This document shows positions 1 through 5,246 of a DNA stretch of 7,328 nt, piece after piece (position 1 is the stretch's first letter; each line of letters begins with the position of its first letter). The stretch lies in assembly GCA_030595845.1 (NCBI GenBank), contig JAUVCL010000101.1:1-7328 (forward strand), written 5' to 3'. The position numbers and the translations under genes are program-made. The notes under the pieces were generated by a model. That model made no database searches, had not been told where the DNA came from, and saw only the letters and a program-made list of their open reading frames with translations. This DNA comes from Campylobacterota bacterium (lineage in GTDB: Bacteria > Campylobacterota > Campylobacteria > Campylobacterales > Sulfurovaceae).

Positions 1-1
1 T

Positions 2-778
2 ATGGCTGCCATTACGAATGCTATGGCACTTTACGGTACGACTATTCCCTTTAATGCGACGTTCTTTATATTTTCAGACTATTTAAAGCCTGCAGCACGT
101 ATCGCATCACTCAGTAAAATACAAAACTTCTTTGTATGGACACATGACAGCATTGGGGTAGGTGAAGATGGTCCAACACATGAGCCTATAGAACAACTAA
201 GCCAGTTTAGAGCATTACCAAACTTTTATGTGTGGAGACCAGCAGATGCAACAGAAAATGTAGAGGCATGGAAAACGGCACTAAGCATGAATACTGCACC
301 ACATGGTTTTGTACTTAGCCGTCAAAAACTCAAAACACTTAAACCTAAACGTGACTTTGGAGAAGTAAGTAAAGGGGCATACATCGTTAAAAAACGTAAA
401 GATGCAAACTTCACACTGATGGCTTCAGGTTCAGAGCTTATGCCTTGTCTCAAAGCTGCCTGTCACCTAGCCGTACTTGGCATCAAAGCAAACGTAGTTT
501 CTGTACCATGTCTTGATCTTTTCAATGAACAGGATGCAGAGTATAAAGCAGGGGTAGTAGACTCAAATACAAAAGTACTTGCAGTTGAAGCAGCCACTGC
601 TACAGAGTACTACCGCTACGCAGATGATGTACTGGGTATGGAAAGCTTTGGAGCATCAGCACCGGCAGGCTTGCTCTTTGAGAAGTTTGGCTTTACACAG
701 GAAGGTATTATGAAACGTGCATGTAAGTTAATGGATGTTGAGTATAGAGTAGTAGAGCTTGGAGAGTGTAAGCTTTAA
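2..778 (+). CDS. tkt: Transketolase, C-terminal part (5' end outside window)
   Basis: Transketolase is the thiamine-diphosphate (ThDP) enzyme of the non-oxidative pentose phosphate and Calvin pathways. It moves two-carbon ketol units between sugar phosphates in the cytoplasm. The visible 258 residues align without a gap to E. coli TktA from about residue 414. They contain the phosphate and substrate-binding stretch THDSIGVGEDGPTHEP at 47-62, with His48, Asp56 and His60 matching TktA His461, Asp469 and His473. Aromatic residues Phe21, Phe24 and Tyr27 match the ThDP pyrimidine pocket, and Arg107 in LSRQ matches Arg520. The rest is the C-terminal transketolase domain, ending in an ESFGASAPAGLLFEKFGFT segment. 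The ATG at base 2 is internal: the conserved catalytic Glu (TktA Glu411) should lie three codons upstream of it, so the N-terminal two-thirds are cut off by the window edge. Composition is typical of the genome (about 53% GC in a sampled 60-base stretch). The next gene begins 20 bp downstream with no visible terminator, so read-through into it is likely. Confidence 0.97.
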   Translation: MAAITNAMALYGTTIPFNATFFIFSDYLKPAARIASLSKIQNFFVWTHDSIGVGEDGPTHEPIEQLSQFRALPNFYVWRPADATENVEAWKTALSMNTAPHGFVLSRQKLKTLKPKRDFGEVSKGAYIVKKRKDANFTLMASGSELMPCLKAACHLAVLGIKANVVSVPCLDLFNEQDAEYKAGVVDSNTKVLAVEAATATEYYRYADDVLGMESFGASAPAGLLFEKFGFTQEGIMKRACKLMDVEYRVVELGECKL

Positions 779-798
779 TAGTCTTGAAAAGGTAGATT

Positions 799-1719
799 AT
801 GCCATATAAGATTGAAACTATTACATCTAGAGATGAAATGGAACAGTTGGGAACAAAAGAAAAGTTTTGGTTTTATGATGAAAATGATATAAAAAAACTT
901 TTTAAAATTGGGAGACCGTATACAGGTGAGGATTGGGCTGAAAAAGTTGCTTATGAATTAGGCAGACTACTAAAGCTCCCTTGTGCTATTTATGAATTTT
1001 CTATATGGAATGATAAACAAGGAACTATTTCTACATCTTTTGTTCCTGAAGGAATGAGACTTGTACATGGAAATGAATTATTAGTTATTGTACACGATAA
1101 AGCATATCCTAGAGATCATAGATATCATTTATCTGATTATAAGTTAGATATCGTTTTAAATTTAATTGAAAATGAATTAGATGATTTATTATTACCCTTG
1201 GGGTATGATGGTAATAACATTATTCAAAAACCAGTAGATTTATTTATCGGATATCTTATTTTTGATTGTTGGATTGCAAATCAAGACCGTCATCATGAAA
1301 ATTGGGCTATACTTGTGGATACAAAAGAAGTAAAATGGTATTTTGTTCCTACTTATGACCATGCTGCAGGATTAGGGTGTAAGGTTTCACCTGAAGAAGC
1401 AAAGAAAAGATTAGAAACGAAAGATAAAAATTATAGTGTTCAAAAATTTGTAACTAGAGCTAAATCTCCATTTTATAGTGATAAGAATCAACAGTTAAAA
1501 ACTATTGATGTAGTAAGTATATTAGCTAATAAATATCCTGATGTAGTATGTTATTGGATAAATAAAATTGAGAAAATATCTAAAGGGGATATTAAAAGTA
1601 TTTTTGATGAAGTACCACCAACATTTATAATGAATGATTCAAAAAAATTTGCAGAAGAAATCTTACACGAAAATAAAGTAAGATTATTAAAAATAAGAAA
1701 GGAAAAATGTAATGAATAA
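799..1719 (+). CDS. HipA-like protein kinase (kinase core only, no N-terminal HipA subdomain)
   Basis: This 306-residue protein has the core of a HipA-family Ser/Thr kinase, a family often misnamed phosphatidylinositol kinase. Visible motifs in order are: a strand with LFK at 34-36, whose Lys36 is the likely ATP-binding lysine; GEDWAEKVAYELGRLLKLP at 43-61, a helix carrying the candidate pairing Glu (Glu48 or Glu53); a conserved-looking LVHGNELL at 88-95; the catalytic loop IANQDRHHENWA at 159-170 with Asp163 as base and Asn168 as metal ligand; and YDHAAGLG at 186-193 with Asp187 as the second metal ligand. All catalytic residues are present, so it should be active. It lacks the roughly 100-residue N-terminal subdomain of E. 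coli HipA (440 aa), and I see no clear HipA-type Gly-rich loop. An AAAAGG ribosome site at 787-792 supports the start. Its stop overlaps the next gene by 8 bp, and that gene supplies the missing subdomain. It is AT-rich (a sampled 60-base stretch is 20% GC), suggesting acquisition. The substrate is unknown; HipA and HipT phosphorylate aminoacyl-tRNA synthetases. Confidence 0.88.
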   Translation: MPYKIETITSRDEMEQLGTKEKFWFYDENDIKKLFKIGRPYTGEDWAEKVAYELGRLLKLPCAIYEFSIWNDKQGTISTSFVPEGMRLVHGNELLVIVHDKAYPRDHRYHLSDYKLDIVLNLIENELDDLLLPLGYDGNNIIQKPVDLFIGYLIFDCWIANQDRHHENWAILVDTKEVKWYFVPTYDHAAGLGCKVSPEEAKKRLETKDKNYSVQKFVTRAKSPFYSDKNQQLKTIDVVSILANKYPDVVCYWINKIEKISKGDIKSIFDEVPPTFIMNDSKKFAEEILHENKVRLLKIRKEKCNE

Positions 1720-2443
1720 TGAATTAATTTTAAGTTGGAAAAATTCAACTACTCATATGTGGGTACCTGTAGGTAGGTTAAAGTTTCAAAATAATCATTA
1801 TTTTTTCCAATATACTAAAGGTGCTCAAACTTCTAAAGAGTTTCAACCTTTTGAGAAGATGGATAATTTAAACAAAATTTATGAATCTGAAGAATTATTT
1901 CCGTTATTTAAAAATAGATTACTTCAAAAATCAAGACCTGAATATTCTGAATATTTAGATTGGCTTGATGTAAGTAAGACAGAGATGCATCCTATGGAAG
2001 AACTGGCTTTAACGGGAGGAGTACGTGCTACAGACTCACTTCAATTATTCCCTATGCCTATTGAAAATAATGGATATTATGAGGTTAAGTTCTTTAGTCA
2101 TGGGATTAGATATTTGGCTTCAAGTTATATTGAACGTGCAAATAAATTGGAAAATGGGGATAAGCTTTATATTATGAAAGATATTCAGAACCCTCATGAT
2201 GGATATGCCTTAACACTGAGAACAGAAGATCCCCCTGAATTAGTAGGATATTGTCCAAAAAACTATGTAAAAGATTTTAATAGTTTAATTGAAGAAAATG
2301 GTGCGGAAAATATTGAAGTTAGTGTTGTTAAAAATAATAAAATGGCACCTTCACAATTAAAATTACTTTGCAAGTTTAAAGTAAAATGGTATGAAGGGTT
2401 TACTCCTTTTTCTGATGATGATTTTCAGCCTATTGTGAGTTAG
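1712..2443 (+). CDS. HipA N-terminal-like (HipS-like) domain fused to a HIRAN domain
   Basis: This 243-residue protein has two parts. Residues 5-115 resemble the N-terminal subdomain of HipA (Couple_hipA/HipS type). They run VPVGRLKF, then an FFQY strand, ELFPLFKNRLL at 61-71 (compare the FFxNLLP motif of HipA), SRPEYSEYLDWLDV at 74-87, and PMEELALTGGVRATDSLQLFP at 94-114, which matches the HipA PFDLL..IGRD..GA..LIP segment. Residues 121-228 read as a HIRAN domain: YYEVKFFSHGIRY, LENGDKLYIMKDIQNPHDGYALTL at 146-169 with the typical Gly-Asp and Asn-Pro-x-Asp turns, and ELVGYCPKNYVKDF at 176-189. HIRAN domains of HLTF/Rad5-type proteins bind 3' single-stranded DNA ends, and stand-alone bacterial versions exist. 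The ATG overlaps the kinase stop by 8 bp (ATGAATAA) and has an AGAAAGGA ribosome site at 1696-1703, so the two are translationally coupled. The gene is strongly AT-rich. It is likely the regulatory, substrate-positioning or antitoxin half of a split HipA kinase. Domain calls rest on motif reading; HIRAN is the firmer of the two. Confidence 0.82.
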   Translation: MNNELILSWKNSTTHMWVPVGRLKFQNNHYFFQYTKGAQTSKEFQPFEKMDNLNKIYESEELFPLFKNRLLQKSRPEYSEYLDWLDVSKTEMHPMEELALTGGVRATDSLQLFPMPIENNGYYEVKFFSHGIRYLASSYIERANKLENGDKLYIMKDIQNPHDGYALTLRTEDPPELVGYCPKNYVKDFNSLIEENGAENIEVSVVKNNKMAPSQLKLLCKFKVKWYEGFTPFSDDDFQPIVS

Positions 2444-2471
2444 GGGTTAAGTAGTTTTAATTTGTTTGATA

Positions 2472-3146
2472 TTATTCAGGCGGACAAACAAAATAACGCA
2501 TATTAATACTCTGCAACGGAGTACTCCACCCTAGATAGTAAGTCTTACGACCATTTTTTACCAGTATCACATCATCTTCAAAATAGTGCTTCATGACTGT
2601 TTCTATATGACTGTTTTCCCCCGTTATCTCGACAATCCATGCAAAAGATATCTTCTTTAACTGATGTACTTCTTTACGTTTACGTATGATGGCACGCAGA
2701 GCCTCTTCAGCTTCACAGGAATTTGTGTCAGGCGAGAGTGTAGAGATGTCTATCACTGCTTCTAACCCTTCAACGCTTTGTATTTTTTTCCAGTAGTCAT
2801 GTTTAAATTTGTTAAAAAAAGTAGGGTGTGGTACATCTTTAGTTGTAGAAAGAATGAAACCTACATTTTGGATATATTTTGGGGTATATAAAGAGATGTT
2901 TGTGAGGTCATCACGCGGGTATTCTTCAAGAGTAAGACCCTCATCATCAAGGAGATAATTTTTTTTGAAATACGTAAGCGCATTCTCTTCTTTGATGCGG
3001 CTAGTTTCATGCACAACAGCCACAGGGTAGTCTTTCTCACAGCCATAGTCTGTCCTATTAAATAGAACGTGTAAACTCTTTGTAGCAGTGACTAACGCAC
3101 TGTGAGAACTTAGAATATCTTCTAAATCTTTGATGAAGTCAGGCAT
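2472..3146 (-). CDS. Uncharacterised 224-residue protein, coupled to the yajR-like gene
   Basis: I do not recognise this protein. It is soluble by appearance, with no signal peptide and no hydrophobic segment long enough to cross a membrane. It is rich in charged residues and has a predicted alternation of helices and strands. Notable stretches are an N-terminal helix (DFIKDLEDILSSHSALV), a central FFNKFKHDYWKKIQSVEGLEAVIDIS segment, a helical EAEEALRAIIRKRKEVHQLKKI region, and a C-terminal YYLGWSTPLQSINMRYFVCPPE. Its ATG shares one base with the stop of the upstream transporter gene (TAATG on the minus strand). That is good evidence that it is a real gene and is translated by coupling with the transporter. 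It converges on the HIRAN gene with a 28-bp gap that shows no convincing terminator hairpin. Function is unknown; the coupling hints at an accessory or regulatory role linked to the transporter, but this is only positional inference. Confidence 0.8.
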   Translation of the reverse strand: MPDFIKDLEDILSSHSALVTATKSLHVLFNRTDYGCEKDYPVAVVHETSRIKEENALTYFKKNYLLDDEGLTLEEYPRDDLTNISLYTPKYIQNVGFILSTTKDVPHPTFFNKFKHDYWKKIQSVEGLEAVIDISTLSPDTNSCEAEEALRAIIRKRKEVHQLKKISFAWIVEITGENSHIETVMKHYFEDDVILVKNGRKTYYLGWSTPLQSINMRYFVCPPE

Positions 3147-4477
3147 TAGCTTAACATTCCTCTTACTTCATCTTCATCTATGAGGTCTTTATCAAATTTC
3201 ACTACGGCAATGTGCTCTGTTTCGTTTACATAAGACTCTACGATGGCTTCGTGTTCTGTGAGTGCTGCTACTTTTTCACGGTCGAAGATATCTAGTGAAA
3301 GGTAGACGTTTCCTCTGTTGTTTGGACTAGGCATGGTTGCTACCCAGATAAACCAAAGTATAGAGATACCTGCTACGACCATAGCAAGTGTTGCTCTGTC
3401 ATAGTACTGCATGAGCCAACCTGCTAAAATACCGCCAAGGAAAATACCTGTATAGGCAAAGGTATTTGCCACACCAAGCGCTGCACCTTTTTGGTGTACT
3501 TTGGCAAATTTGGCTACAAAACTCTGAAGTAATGGCTCAAACATGTTGAAGCCGATAAAGAACAAGACAACACCTACTATAAATAGCCAAGGGGTAGTTG
3601 CAAAACCCATAGCCAGGAAACCTAAGAAGATGACAGCAACAGAGATCATAAATATCTCTTTTCCCTTACCGTACTTTTCGCCAAAGATGGCTGCGGGTGC
3701 CATTGCAAGGAAACCAAAGATCATTGCAGGAAAATAGACTTTCCAAAGCTCTGCTTTTTCCCAACCAAAACCACCTTCTTCAATGCTCTGTGTCATGACC
3801 ATAGGGATGATAAAAAATGCCATCGTCATAATGCTTGAATGAAAAAGAAAAGTGATGTACATACGGGTGAGTGCCTTGTCTTTAAATACTTCTGTAAATT
3901 TGGACTCGGCTTCTGAGTATGAGTGAACGATACGTGGAGGTTTAGGTACGGAGGTAAACAAAACACCTATAGCCAGCACAGAGAGTATAGCGGTGAGCCA
4001 AAAGAGTTTGTCTATCCCCCAGTTTCCTCCAACAATAGGTGCGATGATCATGGCTGCTGCAAAACTCATAGCGATCGTTCCACCCATGATAGCCATAGCA
4101 TGCGCACGTTGTTCCTCTTTTACAAGGTCAGCGATCATCGCCGAGACCACTGAACCAATCGCTCCTGCACCTTGCAGGAAACGTCCGATGAGTAACATAT
4201 AAATGTCATCAGAGAGTGCTGCGATAACTGAACCTATGATGAAGATGACAAGTCCAAAGAAAAGAATGTGTCTACGACCAAATTTGTCAGACATCATCCC
4301 AAAAGGTACTTGGAATGCAGCTTGAGTAAGGGCATAACCACCGACAACAAGACCTGCCAAGAATGGTGTAGCACCAGGCATTTCAAGTGCGTAGATAGAA
4401 AGAACGGGAAGGACGATGAAGAGTCCGAAAAATCGTAAAGCAACGATGAGAGAGAGTGGCATAATCTGTTTAATCAT
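3146..4477 (-). CDS. yajR: YajR-type MFS transporter with C-terminal ferredoxin-like (YAM) domain
   Basis: This 443-residue inner-membrane protein of the major facilitator superfamily has 12 predicted membrane segments: six within about residues 7-176, a cytoplasmic loop at about 177-206, then six more up to about 383. Hallmarks are motif A at 60-70 (GMMSDKFGRRH, Asp64 and Arg68-Arg69), motif B-like GRFLQGAGA at 98-106 with Arg99, an acidic Asp117 after it, and APIVGG at 146-151 in TM5. The order and wording closely follow E. coli YajR, including an LRxxGxFxVLPVLxxY start to TM1 and an ALSDDIYMLLIGR stretch. Residues 387-443 form a small soluble tail with alternating strands and helices (YLSLDIF, HIAVVKFDKDLIDEDEVRGML), corresponding to the YAM domain of YajR, a ferredoxin-like fold related in shape to heavy-metal-binding domains. 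No CxxC metal motif is present. The transported substrate is unknown for YajR and here. The start has an AGAGG ribosome site at 4485-4489 (minus strand). It is transcribed divergently from rdgB and translationally coupled to the downstream unknown gene. Confidence 0.9.
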   Translation of the reverse strand: MIKQIMPLSLIVALRFFGLFIVLPVLSIYALEMPGATPFLAGLVVGGYALTQAAFQVPFGMMSDKFGRRHILFFGLVIFIIGSVIAALSDDIYMLLIGRFLQGAGAIGSVVSAMIADLVKEEQRAHAMAIMGGTIAMSFAAAMIIAPIVGGNWGIDKLFWLTAILSVLAIGVLFTSVPKPPRIVHSYSEAESKFTEVFKDKALTRMYITFLFHSSIMTMAFFIIPMVMTQSIEEGGFGWEKAELWKVYFPAMIFGFLAMAPAAIFGEKYGKGKEIFMISVAVIFLGFLAMGFATTPWLFIVGVVLFFIGFNMFEPLLQSFVAKFAKVHQKGAALGVANTFAYTGIFLGGILAGWLMQYYDRATLAMVVAGISILWFIWVATMPSPNNRGNVYLSLDIFDREKVAALTEHEAIVESYVNETEHIAVVKFDKDLIDEDEVRGMLS

Positions 4478-4536
4478 AGTGATACCTCTATTTAGATAAA
4501 ATTTGTCTTATTATATCACTAAGAGGTTAAGCATCG
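4478..4536. promoter_or_regulatory. Divergent promoter region between yajR-like gene and rdgB
   Basis: This 59-bp spacer must drive both genes. On the minus strand a perfect TATAAT (bases 4510-4515) lies 32 bp before the transporter ATG, leaving a short leader with AGAGG at 4485-4489. On the plus strand the candidate -10 boxes are TAAAAT (4497-4502) and TATTAT (4509-4514). The rdgB ribosome site is AGAGG at 4522-4526, 10 bases before its ATG. An inverted repeat with 8-bp arms, TAGTGATA (4477-4484) and TATCACTA (4514-4521), brackets the promoter core and could be an operator. Promoter calls are by eye; Campylobacterota promoters lack a strong -35 box, so only the -10 is informative. Confidence 0.5.
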
Positions 4537-5142
4537 ATGAAACTGGTTTTAGCAACGGGTAACAAAGGTAAATTGCGCGAATTTAAACAAATGTGTAAAG
4601 ATGAAGTGGTTCCCTTCTCCGATATTTTAGGTGCGTTTGAGATCGTTGAAGATGGTGATACATTTGCGGCAAATGCACTCATAAAAGCACGTACCATTTA
4701 TGAGAAGTTGGGTGAAAAGAACCCCTCAATGGATTATCTGGTCATTGCCGATGATTCCGGCATATCGTTGCCACTATTGGGTGGAGCACCGAGCATCTAC
4801 TCCGCACGTTACGCAGGAGAAGGTGCTACCGATAAAGATAACCTCTATAAACTCGTAGAGAGCATTAAAGATAAAGGTGTCACTATGACACCAGCATACT
4901 ACACAGCAGCCATTGCGATAGTGAGCAAGTATGGAGAGTATGTGGTACATGGTTGGATGCATGGTGATGTGATAGATGAGCCTAGAGGAGAAAAGGGTTT
5001 TGGGTATGACCCTATGTTTATTCCTAGTGGCTATGACTTGACGCTCGCTGAGTTAGAGGATGAAGTTAAGTCTAAGATCTCACACCGTGGGCAGGCTTTG
5101 GAGTTGGCAAAACCGATCATTAAAATGCTACAAAATAAATAA
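4537..5142 (+). CDS. rdgB: RdgB/HAM1 family XTP/dITP pyrophosphatase
   Basis: This cytoplasmic house-cleaning enzyme hydrolyses non-canonical purine nucleotides (XTP, dITP, ITP) to the monophosphate and pyrophosphate, keeping deaminated bases out of DNA and RNA. The 201-residue length is normal for the family (E. coli RdgB is 197). Family motifs are all present: ATGNKGKLREF at 6-16, which binds the triphosphate; ADDSGISLPLLGGAPSIYSARYAG at 71-94 with the catalytic metal-binding acid pair Asp72-Asp73; GEKGFGYDPMFIP at 151-163, which forms part of the base pocket; and the C-terminal SHRGQAL at 182-188. An AGAGG ribosome site ten bases upstream and the conserved KLVLATGN opening fix the start. 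It is divergent from the transporter gene and followed by a REP hairpin pair before ciaB. Composition is typical of the genome, and nothing looks damaged. Confidence 0.96.
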   Translation: MKLVLATGNKGKLREFKQMCKDEVVPFSDILGAFEIVEDGDTFAANALIKARTIYEKLGEKNPSMDYLVIADDSGISLPLLGGAPSIYSARYAGEGATDKDNLYKLVESIKDKGVTMTPAYYTAAIAIVSKYGEYVVHGWMHGDVIDEPRGEKGFGYDPMFIPSGYDLTLAELEDEVKSKISHRGQALELAKPIIKMLQNK

Positions 5143-5144
5143 CC

Positions 5145-5170
5145 GTAGGGTGTTGTGTCCTCACAACACC
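5145..5170 (+). repeat. REP unit 1 (GTAG head plus hairpin)
   Basis: GTAG at 5145-5148 is followed by stem GGTGTTGTG (5149-5157), loop TCCT (5158-5161) and stem CACAACACC (5162-5170), all nine pairs matched. The innermost pair is G-C. The unit starts two bases after the rdgB stop codon, so it lies in the 3' untranslated region of that message. Confidence 0.7.
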
Positions 5171-5193
5171 AATGATTGAAAACAAACGAAATA

Positions 5194-5199
5194 TATAAT
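5194..5199 (+). promoter_or_regulatory. Candidate -10 box for ciaB
   Basis: A perfect TATAAT within the AT-rich centre of the REP pair lies 47 bp before the ciaB ATG. Transcription would start near 5206, inside REP unit 2. No convincing -35 box is seen at standard spacing (TTGAAA at 5176-5181 is only 12 bp away), which is usual for vegetative promoters in Campylobacterota. Called by eye only. Confidence 0.4.
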
Positions 5200-5200
5200 C

Positions 5201-5226
5201 GGTGTTGTCGGGAGACAACACCCTAC
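5201..5226 (-). repeat. REP unit 2 (GTAG head plus hairpin, opposite orientation)
   Basis: Read on the minus strand, GTAG is followed by stem GGTGTTGTC, loop TCCC and stem GACAACACC (plus-strand arms 5201-5209 and 5214-5222). Compared with unit 1 the innermost pair is C-G instead of G-C, a double change that keeps pairing, and the loop differs by one base. This suggests that the folded form, not just the sequence, has been kept. Confidence 0.7.
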
Positions 5227-5246
5227 AGAAGAAAGTGAGTAAAAGT

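Larger units (their letters stand above)
5145..5226. repeat. Inverted pair of GTAG-type REP hairpins (BIME-like element)
   Basis: Two copies of a short hairpin unit face each other. Each begins with the tetranucleotide GTAG (5145-5148 on plus; 5223-5226 read on minus) followed directly by a 9-bp stem with a 4-base loop. The outer 12 bp are a perfect inverted repeat (GTAGGGTGTTGT at 5145-5156 against ACAACACCCTAC at 5215-5226). The 30-bp centre (5171-5200) is AT-rich. A GTAG or GGAG head plus hairpin is the known layout of REP sequences mobilised by REP-associated tyrosine transposases (RAYT, IS200-like), and inverted REP pairs are called BIMEs. No transposase gene is in the window, so this would be a non-autonomous copy. 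Neither hairpin is followed by a T-run, so neither looks like an intrinsic terminator. Confidence 0.72.

Noticed and set aside
2..4. ATG at base 2 as the true start of transketolase
   Set aside because: It aligns to about residue 414 of TktA and would leave out the cofactor-binding N-terminal domain and the catalytic Glu. It is an internal Met at the window edge.
1551..1748. Possible minus-strand small gene across the kinase/HIRAN junction
   Set aside because: It is a shadow of AT-rich sequence already explained by two coupled plus-strand genes; the Phe/Ile/Leu-rich product is typical of antisense frames.
2444..2471. Bidirectional terminator between the convergent genes
   Set aside because: The 28-bp gap is AT-rich and has short T-runs but no stem of useful length.
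3923..4202. Plus-strand open frames within the transporter gene
   Set aside because: These are antisense to conserved MFS helices and motif B. Their products have no recognisable features and no ribosome sites.
5149..5170. Hairpin after rdgB as a Rho-independent terminator
   Set aside because: The stem is strong, but it is followed by AATGATTGAAAAC with no T-run, and the GTAG head and mirrored second copy fit a REP element better.
5202..5246. In-frame GTG start giving a 15-residue N-terminal extension of CiaB
   Set aside because: The extra codons lie in REP unit 2 and its tail, there is no ribosome site before the GTG, and the likely transcript start lies at or after it. The ATG at 5247 fits the family start better.
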